Source: an uncultured Alphaproteobacteria bacterium
Lineage (GTDB): Bacteria; Pseudomonadota; Alphaproteobacteria; Micavibrionales; Micavibrionaceae
Assembly: GCA_937923625.1 (NCBI GenBank)
Contig: CALDTV010000019.1
Location: forward strand, 1-64,000
DNA: 64,000 bases
Direction: 5' to 3'
The translations under genes were made by a program, and so were the position numbers. Each line of letters begins with the position of its first letter. Within the stretch, counting starts at the first letter, position 1. Under the pieces are notes generated by a model that was given only the letters and a program-made list of their open reading frames with translations, was not told where the DNA came from and ran no database searches. Of this stretch, positions 36,469 to 45,453 are shown piece after piece.

Positions 36469-36963
36469 TTATTGACTGCCAAGCTTGGTATCAAGTAGTG
36501 CCTTATCAAGCATCTTGACCAGAACGGGCTGCAAAGCTTGTTCGTAATCACCTGTTTTAACGGAAACAGAACGCCCCTCTTTTGAGCCGTAAAAATCAAT
36601 CATAGCATCTAATTCTTTGGCGGTGAAAATCTCCGCCATCGCATCAATAGACGCCTCTTCCAGCGCTTGGAATTCGATTGCCTTGCGCATAGCGGCTTTA
36701 AACCTTAAGCGCTCTGTCTGGGGAATATTTTGCGCTACACGCTCTAATGCGGCCTCAATTTTGGGACGGATCGGCCAAATCTCATGCATCTTTTGCGCCC
36801 GTTCTAGGCGCTCATCATAATCTTTTAAGGTGATATCAGCTTTTGGTTTTTCAGTTGTCAGCTGCCCTGTCTCATCGCTAGAGGCCTTATCAGCCTTTTC
36901 CTGCGCATTCACAGGAAAAGATAAAATAGCCATGAAGGCAAATAAATTTAAAAAACGGATCAT
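36469..36963 (-). CDS. DUF2059 family exported protein
   Basis: A 164-residue protein with a signal peptide (about residues 1-20, cleavage after VNA) and a C-terminal DUF2059 domain, ending in the characteristic IFTAKELDAMIDFYGSKEGRSV segment. It is predicted periplasmic; the family has no established biochemical role. It lies between ssb and gyrA on the same strand, 56 bases from ssb. Confidence 0.88.
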   Translation of the reverse strand: MIRFLNLFAFMAILSFPVNAQEKADKASSDETGQLTTEKPKADITLKDYDERLERAQKMHEIWPIRPKIEAALERVAQNIPQTERLRFKAAMRKAIEFQALEEASIDAMAEIFTAKELDAMIDFYGSKEGRSVSVKTGDYEQALQPVLVKMLDKALLDTKLGSQ

Positions 36964-37019
36964 TACTTATTCTATAACGTTAAAGCATTGCGACGCAAAT
37001 CCAGAGTACATGCCTTAGC

Positions 37020-37496
37020 TTAGAATGGAATTTCGTCTTCTAGTTCATCGACAGGTGCGGGGGATGGATTCCCTCCCCCCATTGGCGGCGCAGATTGTTG
37101 GCTGTAGCCTGATGATTGATCATCACCATAACCGCCGCCAGATTGATTGCGGGAATCAAGCATTGTTAACTCTCCACGATATGGGCGCAAAACAACTTCG
37201 GTGGTGTATTTCTTCTGGCCATCTTGTTCCCAAGAACGTGTTTCAAGTTGCCCTTCAATATATAATTTTGAGCCTTTTTTAAGATAATTTTCGCAGACAT
37301 TCACAAGCCCTTGATTAAAAACAACGACACGATGCCATTGCGTGTTTTCTTTACGCTCGCCTGATGCCTTGTCTTTCCAGCTTTCTGACGTTGCCAAAGA
37401 CAAATTCACAACTTTATCACCGCTTTGCATTGTTCTGACGTCTGGATCATTGCCCAAATTTCCAACTAAAATTACTTTATTTACACTGCCAGCCAT
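37020..37496 (-). CDS. ssb: Single-stranded DNA-binding protein
   Basis: SSB coats single-stranded DNA during replication, recombination and repair. The start at 37496 (MAGSVNKVILVGNLGNDPDV) gives a normal 158-residue SSB; the open frame further upstream is spurious. The OB fold covers about residues 1-110, followed by a Gly/Ser/Gln-rich linker and the acidic tip DELEDEIPF that recruits partner proteins. It is divergent from a small transcript at 37.6 kb, with uvrA beyond. The ssb-uvrA-gyrA neighbourhood is conserved in alphaproteobacteria. Confidence 0.97.
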   Translation of the reverse strand: MAGSVNKVILVGNLGNDPDVRTMQSGDKVVNLSLATSESWKDKASGERKENTQWHRVVVFNQGLVNVCENYLKKGSKLYIEGQLETRSWEQDGQKKYTTEVVLRPYRGELTMLDSRNQSGGGYGDDQSSGYSQQSAPPMGGGNPSPAPVDELEDEIPF

Positions 37497-37601
37497 AGAA
37501 TCCTCTTTGTTCACACTATTTGAATATAATTTTAATATACAGCCAGCGCCCATAATGAAAAGGCTTAGAGCGATTTTATTAACAACCAAATCCAGATTTT
37601 G

Positions 37602-37631
37602 TTGACGTACTACCGCCCTGTGAGATATTAT
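37602..37631 (+). promoter_or_regulatory. Strong sigma70-type promoter of a small transcript
   Basis: TTGACG (37602-37607) and TATTAT (37626-37631) are 18 bases apart. Transcription from about 37638 would give a leader of some 30 bases before a 33-codon ORF with an exceptional ribosome site. Confidence 0.65.
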
Positions 37632-37669
37632 GAGGGTAGATTTTTTAACAAGCGAAAGGAGGTGATCAA

Positions 37670-37771
37670 ATGATTGATCCAGAACAGAATTTAAAGGCCG
37701 GTATAGTAACAACTCTCAATGTCGGTGTGATCGGCATTTGGTCTTCCGAAATGGGAGCGAGCTTAGCCTAG
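37670..37771 (+). CDS. 33-residue small ORF with near-complete anti-SD complement
   Basis: The ORF MIDPEQNLKAGIVTTLNVGV... ends at TAG 37771. The 14 bases GAAAGGAGGTGATC directly upstream match the complement of the 3' end of bacterial 16S rRNA, far beyond a normal Shine-Dalgarno. The ATG sits in the loop of a local GATCAA/TTGATC stem (37664-37679), which could gate initiation. The peptide has no run of one amino acid, so classic amino-acid attenuation is not supported. It could be a functional small protein, a leader peptide or part of a structured RNA. No known family was recognised. Confidence 0.5.
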   Translation: MIDPEQNLKAGIVTTLNVGVIGIWSSEMGASLA

Positions 37772-37859
37772 AGTTATTCAGGCTATCTTAAAGATAAGGA
37801 AACTTATTTAAATAAGAATACCGGCCTGAAAATCGTCTTACGATCAAAAGTATCTACGC

Positions 37860-37897
37860 AAAACCCCGCAGGCAAATGCCGCCGCGGGGTTTTGTTG
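37860..37897 (+). terminator. Rho-independent terminator with overlapping alternative hairpin
   Basis: AAAACCCCGC (37860-37869) pairs with GCGGGGTTTT (37884-37893), with an inner GGC/GCC, followed by a T-rich tail. The tail itself (37890-37904) is perfectly complementary over 15 bases to 37911-37925, which makes a second, mutually exclusive hairpin. The arrangement could make termination bidirectional or conditional for the gene at 37994. Confidence 0.75.
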
Positions 37898-37993
37898 TTT
37901 TAATTGATGGATTAAAACAACAAAACTATTGACGTAGATTAAAGTATTATGTTTTCATAAGAAAAATTTGAAAATAATTTGTGGAAATTGATA

Positions 37994-38197
37994 ATGTCAA
38001 ACGAAATTACAACAAAAGTTAGCCCAAGCGTTGACATGAATAGAGCTACAAAGAAAAAACCAATAGTACCCAGCCACAGAGTAGGTGAGCATAATAAAAG
38101 AACAGCTACAGTTCTCGCAGCCCAGGGTTGGTTAGATGAGAGTTTGGTTGCAGCGGGCCTTCCCGCTCTGGATAAACCAACCTTGGTTAAAGCTTAA
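37994..38197 (+). CDS. 67-residue hypothetical protein
   Basis: A small basic protein starting at the ATG at 37994; a TTG 15 bases upstream is less likely. The sequence has a basic middle (ATKKKPIVPSHRVGEHNKR) and a hydrophobic C-terminus (DESLVAAGLPALDKP). No family was recognised. It lies between the structured element and uvrA, on the same strand as both. A weak GGA ribosome site precedes it. Confidence 0.5.
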   Translation: MSNEITTKVSPSVDMNRATKKKPIVPSHRVGEHNKRTATVLAAQGWLDESLVAAGLPALDKPTLVKA

Positions 38198-38260
38198 ACA
38201 TTACATTTATCTTCAAAATACCCTCTTTCGTTTCTGCTACGTTCTCGCTATAAAGGCGGC

Positions 38261-41167
38261 ATGTTGACAGAGATTTCAGTCCGCGGTGCACGCGAACATA
38301 ATTTAAAGAATATCGATATTGATATGCCGCGCGATAAGCTTATCGTCGTGACGGGATTATCAGGATCTGGCAAATCCTCGCTTGCGTTTGATACCATCTA
38401 CGCCGAAGGACAGCGCCGATATGTTGAGAGTCTCTCTGCCTATGCCCGTCAGTTTTTGGAGATGATGCAAAAGCCCGATGTCGATAGCATCGAAGGCCTC
38501 TCCCCTGCTATTTCTATTGAACAAAAAACCACATCGAAAAATCCACGTTCCACCGTCGGTACGGTTACCGAAATTCATGATTATATGCGTTTGCTTTGGG
38601 CACGGGTGGGTGTGCCTTATTCTCCCGCTACGGGTTTGCCGATTGAAAGCCAAACTGTTAGCCAGATTGTCGATCAAATCATGGAGATGGCTGATGGCAC
38701 GAAGCTGTATATTCTCGCGCCTATCGTGCGAGGACGTAAGGGTGAATATAAAAAAGAATTTCGTGATCTTCAGGCCAAAGGCTTTCAACGCGTCAAAGTT
38801 GATGGCGAACTTTATGAAATAGAAGAAGTCCCCGCCCTCAATAAAAAATTAAAACATGACATCGAAGTTGTGGTTGACCGCGTGGTTGTCCGCGAAGACA
38901 TAAAAACCCGCTTGGCGGATTCCGTCGAAACCGCTTTGGGGCTGGCGGATGGTTTGTGCATTGCTGAAAATGCCACTAACAACAAACAAAAGATTTTCTC
39001 CGAAAAATTCGCTTGCCCTGTGTCGGGTTTTACGATTGCAGAGATAGAACCACGATTATTCTCTTTCAACTCACCGCATGGCGCCTGCCCTACTTGTGAT
39101 GGCTTGGGGCAAAAGATGATGATTGACCCTGCGTTGATTGTGCCCGATCAATCGAAATCAATCGCCAAAGGCGCAGTGGAACCGTGGTCAAAAAATTTCG
39201 CCCCGTATTATATGCAAGCCATGGAAGCGGTCGCAAAGCATTACAAATTTAAAACCACCACGGCATGGAATAAATTAAAAAAAGAACATCAAGATATTAT
39301 CCTTTATGGATCTGGCAAAACCATTATCCCGATCACATATAAAAGTAAGTCGGAGAGCTCTTGGAAAAGTAACAAGCCATTCGAAGGCGTTATCCCCTCA
39401 TTGGAACGCCGTTTATTAGAAACCGAAAGCAATAGCGTCCGCGAAGACCTTACCCGTTATCAAACAAGTTCCCCTTGCGAGCCCTGTAAAGGCTTTCGTT
39501 TAAAACCGCAAGCCCTTGCGGTGAAAATTGGCGATAAGCACATCTCTGAAATTTCACAACTCAGCATCGAAGAAGCCGATGAATGGTTCAAAAAAATTGG
39601 CAAAAAACTAACCAAGCAGCGCCTCCAAATTGCCGAAAAGATTTTGAAAGAGATTAATGAGCGCCTAACATTTTTAATGAATGTCGGTTTAGATTATCTT
39701 TCTCTCTCGCGTTCCTCCGCGACCTTATCAGGCGGTGAGTCTCAACGTATTCGCTTGGCCTCTCAAATTGGCTCGGGCTTGACGGGTGTGCTTTATGTTT
39801 TAGATGAGCCCTCTATTGGCCTACACCAACGCGACAATAATCGCTTACTTGATACGCTGCGTCGTTTACGTGATTTGGGCAACACTGTTCTTGTGGTGGA
39901 GCATGACGAAGATGCGATCCTTGCCGCTGACCACCTTATTGATATTGGCCCTGGCGCAGGTGTACATGGCGGTCAAATCATTGCCAGCGGCACGCCAAAA
40001 CAAGTCATGAAAACCAAAGGTAGTATCACGGCTGATTATTTAACAGGTAAGCGCGAAGTCGCCATCCCCAAGACACGCCGCAAAGGTAAAAAAGGCAAAA
40101 GCCTTAAGCTTATCGGTGCAAGTGGAAATAATTTACAAAACGTTACAGGCGAAATCCCATTGGGGACACTAACATGCGTCACGGGTGTTTCAGGTTCAGG
40201 GAAATCGACTTTTACCATTGATACTTTATTCCGCGCGGCGTCACTGCAACTCATGAAATCACGCCAATTCCCTTTGCCTTATAAAGAATTAAAAGGTCTC
40301 GAATTTCTCGATAAAGTGATCGACATTGACCAATCCCCGATTGGGCGCACACCGCGCTCTAACCCTGCGACCTACACAGGCGCGTTCACGCCCATTCGTG
40401 AATGGTTTGCGGGATTGCCCGAAGCAAAATTGCGTGGCTATGGCCCTGGCCGTTTTTCTTTTAACGTTAAAGGCGGACGGTGCGAAGCCTGTGCGGGGGA
40501 TGGGTTGATTAAAATCGAGATGCATTTTCTCCCCGATGTTTATGTGACCTGTGAGACGTGCGAAGGTAAACGTTATAACCGCGAAACCTTGGAAATTAAA
40601 TTTAAAGGCAAATCAATTGCTGACGTTCTTGCCCTCACCATTGAAGACGCCGCAGAGTTTTTTAAAGCTGTCCCCAGCATCCGCGATAAAATGGAAACAT
40701 TAAAACAAGTTGGCCTTGATTATATTAAGGTTGGTCAGCCTGCCAACACATTATCGGGCGGTGAAGCGCAGCGCGTGAAATTATCAAAAGAACTCTCCAA
40801 GCGCTCCACGGGTAAAACACTTTATATATTGGACGAGCCAACAACGGGATTACATTTTGAAGACGTTCGCAAACTCCTAGAGGTTCTGCATGAATTAGTG
40901 GAGCAAGGAAACAGTGTCGTTGTGATTGAGCATAATTTAGAAGTCATCAAAACCGCTGATTACGTGATTGATATAGGCCCCGAAGGCGGTCACAAGGGCG
41001 GAAAAATCCTCGCCACCGGCACCCCCGAAGACATCGCCGCCACCAAAGGTAGTTACACTGGTGAATTCCTGAAACCAATTTTAGAAAAGAATAGATCACC
41101 TCAGCCTAAACAAAAAACTAAATCACAGAAAAAAACCAAAAAGAGCAAAGCCAAAAAAGCGGCTTAA
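38261..41167 (+). CDS. uvrA: Excinuclease ABC subunit A
   Basis: UvrA is the ATP-dependent damage-recognition subunit of nucleotide excision repair, loading UvrB and receiving Mfd-recruited complexes. At 968 residues it is full length. It has two ABC ATPase halves with Walker [10 protein letters not shown] and GVSGSGKST, signature motifs [12 protein letters not shown] and [12 protein letters not shown], and zinc modules including CEACAGDG...CETCEGKRY. The C-terminus has a Lys-rich tail of about 25 residues. Confidence 0.98.
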   Translation: MLTEISVRGAREHNLKNIDIDMPRDKLIVVTGLSGSGKSSLAFDTIYAEGQRRYVESLSAYARQFLEMMQKPDVDSIEGLSPAISIEQKTTSKNPRSTVGTVTEIHDYMRLLWARVGVPYSPATGLPIESQTVSQIVDQIMEMADGTKLYILAPIVRGRKGEYKKEFRDLQAKGFQRVKVDGELYEIEEVPALNKKLKHDIEVVVDRVVVREDIKTRLADSVETALGLADGLCIAENATNNKQKIFSEKFACPVSGFTIAEIEPRLFSFNSPHGACPTCDGLGQKMMIDPALIVPDQSKSIAKGAVEPWSKNFAPYYMQAMEAVAKHYKFKTTTAWNKLKKEHQDIILYGSGKTIIPITYKSKSESSWKSNKPFEGVIPSLERRLLETESNSVREDLTRYQTSSPCEPCKGFRLKPQALAVKIGDKHISEISQLSIEEADEWFKKIGKKLTKQRLQIAEKILKEINERLTFLMNVGLDYLSLSRSSATLSGGESQRIRLASQIGSGLTGVLYVLDEPSIGLHQRDNNRLLDTLRRLRDLGNTVLVVEHDEDAILAADHLIDIGPGAGVHGGQIIASGTPKQVMKTKGSITADYLTGKREVAIPKTRRKGKKGKSLKLIGASGNNLQNVTGEIPLGTLTCVTGVSGSGKSTFTIDTLFRAASLQLMKSRQFPLPYKELKGLEFLDKVIDIDQSPIGRTPRSNPATYTGAFTPIREWFAGLPEAKLRGYGPGRFSFNVKGGRCEACAGDGLIKIEMHFLPDVYVTCETCEGKRYNRETLEIKFKGKSIADVLALTIEDAAEFFKAVPSIRDKMETLKQVGLDYIKVGQPANTLSGGEAQRVKLSKELSKRSTGKTLYILDEPTTGLHFEDVRKLLEVLHELVEQGNSVVVIEHNLEVIKTADYVIDIGPEGGHKGGKILATGTPEDIAATKGSYTGEFLKPILEKNRSPQPKQKTKSQKKTKKSKAKKAA

Positions 41168-41172
41168 TATTT

Positions 41173-41940
41173 TTAACTTTGCTGGAATCTCCTTTGTACA
41201 GTTTCGTGCAAAGCTAATTTAATTTCTCTTCTTTTGTTATGATTAGGAATAATCTCTAAACCAACATCTTTGTGCCTAGGGGATAATCTATACATAGGAA
41301 CAAGCCTCGAAGATAAAGGAACAGCGATATTTAAAGGTGTAATACCTTCTATTATCTCTGCTTGCTCTCTTTCCAAAAATACACGTTTAAGTCTTATATT
41401 TTCAGAACTCCCAACACTGAGAAAATCTAAGTTATATCTGGAATTAGTATCAAATATGTGTGTGTGCAAAAGAAATTTAACCGCTTCTTTCTCGATATCA
41501 TTTAATTGATTTAGCCATAAAGATAAAAAAGAAGAAAGGCCGTTGCCTCCTTTTATCATTTCCGTTATTAAAACAGGATTATTTTCATTTAAAATTTGTT
41601 TGGGGTGCGCCCCGATAAGTCCAAGATAATTAAAATAACGAGAAACTCTAGCACTATCTAAAGGATTATCAGCCTCCCTTTTTTCGAATCGCATCTCTGT
41701 CTCAGAAGAACCAGCTCTTTTGACAAAAGCCCCAGTAAATGGAACATAACAAGTATTGGCTTTATCGCCTTTTAACTTTCTTATCATTCCCACACAAAGG
41801 ACGATCCATGATGGAGATTGACCTAAAGAGATTAACTTTTTTCTTGAAGCAGACGCTTCAATCTCAAAAGCCCAATCAACAATCTGATCTTTGATACTTT
41901 GTATCTTTCCACCAATTATCCATAAGCAGAATTTACACAA
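41173..41940 (-). CDS. Hypothetical protein, start uncertain
   Basis: I do not recognise this protein (up to 255 residues). No in-frame ATG exists near the 5' end. The only candidate is TTG at 41940, preceded by ATT codons and a stop, without a Shine-Dalgarno, so the true start may be non-ATG or the 5' end may be damaged. The N-terminal part has SLGQSPSWIV and the middle PVLITEMIKGGNGLSSFLS, which loosely resembles a phosphoribosyltransferase PRPP loop; I would not rely on it. The gene is AT-rich compared with uvrA and converges on it with a 5-base gap. Confidence 0.5.
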   Translation of the reverse strand: MCKFCLWIIGGKIQSIKDQIVDWAFEIEASASRKKLISLGQSPSWIVLCVGMIRKLKGDKANTCYVPFTGAFVKRAGSSETEMRFEKREADNPLDSARVSRYFNYLGLIGAHPKQILNENNPVLITEMIKGGNGLSSFLSLWLNQLNDIEKEAVKFLLHTHIFDTNSRYNLDFLSVGSSENIRLKRVFLEREQAEIIEGITPLNIAVPLSSRLVPMYRLSPRHKDVGLEIIPNHNKRREIKLALHETVQRRFQQS

Positions 41941-41958
41941 AATAATAATTATGTCAAT

Positions 41959-43596
41959 TTAATTGCGCCCTTTATATTCGGCTTTTTTGACAGGTTTGCC
42001 AAAAAGCCAACCCTGCGCCTTGGTTACACCGATATTAATGAGATAATCTAGCTGTTCTTGCGTTTCCACCATTTCTGCGATGGTGGTCACCCCCAAATCC
42101 TGACACATGCGCGAGAGGTTTCTGACCATCGCTTCATCACGCGATGAGTTCAAGGCATCGCGAATATATTTTCCATCAATCTTAACGCAATCAATATCCA
42201 GCGCGTTCAAATATTGAAAACTTGCGGCGCCCGCACCAAAGTCATCCAAACAAACTTCAAATCCCCTCGTACGTAACCGTTGAATATAAGCATTCACTTT
42301 TTCCAAATCTGAAATCGCCGTACTTTCCGTGATTTCAAACATTAGATTATCTGGTGAAGAATCTGTTTCATCAATGCTCTCAAGTAATTTATCAAAGAAA
42401 ATCTCACTTTGGATTGATTGTCCCGAAATATTTACCGCAATACGCAAGCCTGGGTTTTCTTCCACATTATTTTGAATATACCCCATCGCTTGCTTCATGA
42501 TGGCCATGTCCATATCCGCCGCAATGCCGATATCTTCACCAAAAACAATCAACTCATAGGGGGATGCATCATCAGAGGTAAAACGCACCAGCGCCTCATA
42601 ATGACAAATCTCTTCTGAAGGAATGAATACAATAGGCTGGAAATTAAGCTTAAAAGCTTGTTGACCGACAATAGTTTTTAAACGCGTTATTTTTGCAGCA
42701 TTTTCTTTAAGGTAATGGTCAAAGCTACTGGTTAAATTATCACCAACAACATCCAACCCGCCCTCTTCCATTTGATTAATGGTATAAATAAGCGCGCGGC
42801 GGGCTTCACGCTCATTTAAATTATCAATACCAGAATCAACCGTTTTACTTTTCAACCCCAAATCTTCGGTTGTTGAAGCAGAACGCGACACAAGCTCTTG
42901 AATTTTTTCTTCAATAAAATCAGGTGATATTTCAGCGTCATGGACAATGGCATATTTATTATCATCAACCTGACTGGCTGTGTTTCCTTCAAAGGATTGC
43001 TCTTTTAATAATGCTTGGAAATTATCATTAAAATTGCTGGCTTCATCAAATGATAAACTCTTTTTATATTCTTCGATCTTATCGACTTCTAAGAAAGTCA
43101 CATCGACTTCTTTACCCTCTTTTTTTGCTGTTTGGAAAGCTTTCATCGCGGCCGCTTCAAATTGTTTTTCATCTAATAGGCGGCTGTCCTGATAATCACC
43201 AACGGCGAGAAAATCAAAAAAAGATTGCGTCGCATTGAATGTTAAAAAAATATTAGGACTATCAGGAATAGTCATCCCCATAATCACCGCTTTTTGCATC
43301 GACTTACTTTGGTCGTTTATAAAATCAACCATTAAAGGGCCAATCCTACCTGCTTTTTGCACCCCTTTAAGCAATGCGTTTAAATTTCCATGTGTGGCTT
43401 TAGAAAAAATCGACAACCAATCTAGGCCTATCAATTCCGATGTCTCTTTTCCTGTTAAAGATTGCACTTGCCCCGCAGTGAATAAAATCTTTCCGTTTTT
43501 ATCAATTTCGAGCAAAAAATCTGCTGATGCAAAAGAGAACGCGACAAATTTGTCACGAATTTCTTTTTGTTGTTTTTCTGCTGCTGATAAAGTCAT
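41959..43596 (-). CDS. PAS-EAL domain protein, probable c-di-GMP phosphodiesterase
   Basis: A 545-residue cytoplasmic protein. Residues about 12-125 look like a PAS sensor (FLLEIDKNGKILFTAGQ). Residues about 130-290 have no clear family, possibly a decayed GGDEF. An EAL domain follows (about 310-545). The catalytic and metal-binding positions all appear present: YEALVRF, the Asn of NISGQS, EITES, DDFGAG, the Lys of VKIDG, AEMVE and QGWLFGKP. Hydrolysis of c-di-GMP is therefore plausible. It could lower the signal read by the PilZ protein Alg44, but this is inference across 28 kb. Confidence 0.88.
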   Translation of the reverse strand: MTLSAAEKQQKEIRDKFVAFSFASADFLLEIDKNGKILFTAGQVQSLTGKETSELIGLDWLSIFSKATHGNLNALLKGVQKAGRIGPLMVDFINDQSKSMQKAVIMGMTIPDSPNIFLTFNATQSFFDFLAVGDYQDSRLLDEKQFEAAAMKAFQTAKKEGKEVDVTFLEVDKIEEYKKSLSFDEASNFNDNFQALLKEQSFEGNTASQVDDNKYAIVHDAEISPDFIEEKIQELVSRSASTTEDLGLKSKTVDSGIDNLNEREARRALIYTINQMEEGGLDVVGDNLTSSFDHYLKENAAKITRLKTIVGQQAFKLNFQPIVFIPSEEICHYEALVRFTSDDASPYELIVFGEDIGIAADMDMAIMKQAMGYIQNNVEENPGLRIAVNISGQSIQSEIFFDKLLESIDETDSSPDNLMFEITESTAISDLEKVNAYIQRLRTRGFEVCLDDFGAGAASFQYLNALDIDCVKIDGKYIRDALNSSRDEAMVRNLSRMCQDLGVTTIAEMVETQEQLDYLINIGVTKAQGWLFGKPVKKAEYKGRN

Positions 43597-43689
43597 GAAT
43601 ATTAGTATAGGGGGAAAGTGTTAACTGGTCTTGAACAGAATGCATAAATCTTCAATATTATCGTGGATTAAGCGAGGAGATTTCATCTT

Positions 43690-44043
43690 ATGACCAAAAC
43701 ATCAATTTATGGCATCAAAAACTGTGACACTATGAAAAAAGCATTCAAATGGCTTGAGGCAAATAATATTATTTATGAGTTTCATGATTATAAGAAGCAA
43801 GCCCCAGATGAAGCGATTCTTAAACAAACCATTGCGGCACATGGCTGGGAAAATGTTATCAATTGCCGCGGCACAACATGGCGCAACCTTTCCGACGATG
43901 TTCAAAATGCCATGGATGGCGATTCAGCATTACAAACCGCACGCGATAATCCTTCTATAATTAAACGCCCCCTGCTCATGTATGAAGGGGAAAGCTATTT
44001 AGGTTTTAAAGAAGAGCAATATATGCAAATTTTTGCAACATAA
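43690..44043 (+). CDS. ArsC/Spx-like thioredoxin-fold protein (YffB type)
   Basis: A 117-residue protein of the arsenate reductase-like/Spx superfamily. Its single N-terminal cysteine is in YGIKNCDTMKKAFKWL, and the C-terminal segment NPSIIKRPLL matches YffB-type proteins. True arsenate reductases have more catalytic cysteines, so a role in arsenic resistance is unlikely and the redox function is unknown. A possible terminator is not seen. The gene is divergent from the EAL gene. Confidence 0.9.
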   Translation: MTKTSIYGIKNCDTMKKAFKWLEANNIIYEFHDYKKQAPDEAILKQTIAAHGWENVINCRGTTWRNLSDDVQNAMDGDSALQTARDNPSIIKRPLLMYEGESYLGFKEEQYMQIFAT

Positions 44044-44087
44044 AAATTGAAACTATATAATAAAAAACAACTATTTTTAGCAATATT

Positions 44088-44116
44088 TTGACGAAACGGG
44101 ATTTTTGTGCTTTACT
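44088..44116 (+). promoter_or_regulatory. Possible sigma70 promoter
   Basis: TTGACG (44088-44093) and TTTACT (44111-44116) with 17-base spacing, about 35 bases before the ATG of the following ORF, which has a strong AAAGGAGAG ribosome site. Confidence 0.5.
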
Positions 44117-44149
44117 GGTTTTATGCCAATATAAAACAAAGGAGAGCCC

Positions 44150-44623
44150 ATGACAGCCATCGCAGCCAGCATTCCCCCTTCCTCAAACAATGATTCACAA
44201 TCATTTCTATCAAAATTTTTTGATACGGCCACTACCGCCTTTTCACATTCTCTCAAATCAGTTTTTCAAGGCGCTGTAGATGCCACAAAAGTCATTGGCA
44301 ATGCCGCCTTTGATTTTTTAAAAACCAATCCGATCTTAACAGCAGCCGTTATTGATTTTGGTGTATTTGGCGGTGCAGGCACAACAATGCTCGCCCAAGA
44401 ACTCGCTGGAGCCGCCAGCGGGCTCATTGTTGACGCATCGGCACAAGTCGCAGAAGTCGCCAAAGATGCCGCAGGTAGCGCATTCACAGCGGCCACTGAT
44501 GCAGTAGGCACCACACCTGAAGTAGCAGGACGCGTTGCAACAGAAGCCATCAAAGCGACTCCGTTAGGTATGATGGTGAATGCCGCAATGGAACTTCAAA
44601 ACGTATTGGGCTTACGACCCTAA
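44150..44623 (+). CDS. Ala-rich hypothetical protein
   Basis: A 157-residue protein, unrecognised. It starts with a Ser-rich segment, then amphipathic and small-residue-rich helices (about residues 60-130; AAVIDFGVFGGAGTTM, EVAKDAAGSAFTAATDA). There is no signal peptide. It has its own promoter and a strong ribosome site, consistent with high expression, and ends 14 bases before a tRNA-Leu gene on the other strand. It could be a membrane-associated or structural small protein; nothing more can be said. Confidence 0.65.
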   Translation: MTAIAASIPPSSNNDSQSFLSKFFDTATTAFSHSLKSVFQGAVDATKVIGNAAFDFLKTNPILTAAVIDFGVFGGAGTTMLAQELAGAASGLIVDASAQVAEVAKDAAGSAFTAATDAVGTTPEVAGRVATEAIKATPLGMMVNAAMELQNVLGLRP

Positions 44624-44637
44624 ATATTAGTGTGATA

Positions 44638-44724
44638 TGGTGCGGGTGGTCGGACTCGAACCGACACTTCCTTGCGGAAACCAGATTTTGAGTCTGGCGC
44701 GTCTACCAATTCCACCACACCCGC
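44638..44724 (-). tRNA. tRNA-Leu (CAA)
   Basis: An 87-base minus-strand tRNA with a long variable arm, as expected for leucine. It has acceptor GCGGGTG/CACCCGC, D arm GGTGGAATTGGTAGAC, anticodon loop CTCAAAA (anticodon CAA), GTTCGAGTC T-loop and encoded CCA. Confidence 0.97.
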
Positions 44725-44829
44725 ATAAGATATGTCGAATAGACGCCGTTTTATCCCAAAAAACGTTCGATAGATCAAGTTTTTAATAAAGGGGCTTGGT
44801 TTGCGTCGTGCAGGCGGTTAAAACCAATT

Positions 44830-45453
44830 ATGAGCCCACGTTCGCTATCCGACTTATTCCAAGATTTAAAAGACCGAAACAACGCGGGACAGCTCTCTGT
44901 TGCGACATTGCTTGAGGCCTTTCACGAACGTGGATTCGGCTTTTTCTTATTCTTAATTGCCTTACCTGCTGCCTTACCGATTCCTGCCATTGGGATTAGC
45001 ACGATCATCGCTTTCCCGCTGATGCTGCTAACAGCGCAACAGATGATTGGGCGTCATACAATTTGGATACCGCAATCATGGCGTACCAAAACCATTTCAA
45101 AGGAAAAAATTGACAGCTTTATTGACACTGCAATGCCGTGGGTCAAACGATTGGAAATTTTCTGTCGCCCCCGTCTTAGCTTTATCACGCAAGGTATTTT
45201 CTCTTACCTTATTGGCTTGGCGGGTTTTATGATGGCGATTGCCGTTTCAATCCCGCTTCCTCTCACAAACACAGTCCCCAGCATTGGCATTGCCCTTATG
45301 GCAATTGGTGTCTTAATGCGCGATGGGCTGGCGGTAATTGGCGGGGCAATTATTGGCTTGGCGTGGGTTTTTATGTTGGTTGGCCTGCCCCTCGTTTTCG
45401 GCCCTGAAGCCGTTGATATCGTCAAAAATTTTATAAAAGGATTTCTGCCATGA
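44830..45453 (+). CDS. exoD: ExoD family membrane protein
   Basis: A 207-residue inner-membrane protein of the ExoD family, named for a Sinorhizobium gene that affects exopolysaccharide production. It has a conserved N-terminal LLEAFHERGFGFFLFLIALP segment and several membrane spans with PLPLTNTVPSIGIALMAIGV. The molecular role is not defined. It overlaps dsbB by 4 bases (ATGA), so the two are co-translated. Confidence 0.88.
   Translation: MSPRSLSDLFQDLKDRNNAGQLSVATLLEAFHERGFGFFLFLIALPAALPIPAIGISTIIAFPLMLLTAQQMIGRHTIWIPQSWRTKTISKEKIDSFIDTAMPWVKRLEIFCRPRLSFITQGIFSYLIGLAGFMMAIAVSIPLPLTNTVPSIGIALMAIGVLMRDGLAVIGGAIIGLAWVFMLVGLPLVFGPEAVDIVKNFIKGFLP

Larger units (their letters stand above)
37638..37925 (+). 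ncRNA. Candidate structured regulatory RNA or leader
   Basis: Downstream of the promoter at 37602 the transcript contains nested inverted repeats. AGGCCGGTAT (37695-37704, inside the small ORF) is complementary to ATACCGGCCT (37818-37827). Between them lie palindromes TATCTTAAAGATA (37784-37796) and CTTATTTAAATAAG (37803-37816). A terminator follows, overlapped by a second hairpin. The long-range pair can form only when ribosomes are not covering the ORF, the logic of a translation-sensed switch. It does not match tmRNA, 6S, RNase P or SRP RNA as I know them. The folding is read by eye. Confidence 0.35.

Noticed and set aside
37638-37897. tmRNA, 6S or other standard housekeeping RNA at the small transcript
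   Set aside because: No tRNA-like acceptor/T-loop of tmRNA, no long 6S-type central bubble and no RNase P or SRP core sequences are visible.
37929-37960. A second promoter repeating TTGACGTA before the 67-residue gene
   Set aside because: The only TATTAT-like element follows after about 10 bases, which is too close for a sigma70 promoter.
43690-44043. Arsenate resistance gene
   Set aside because: Only the single N-terminal Cys of the Spx/YffB group is present and no other ars genes are nearby.
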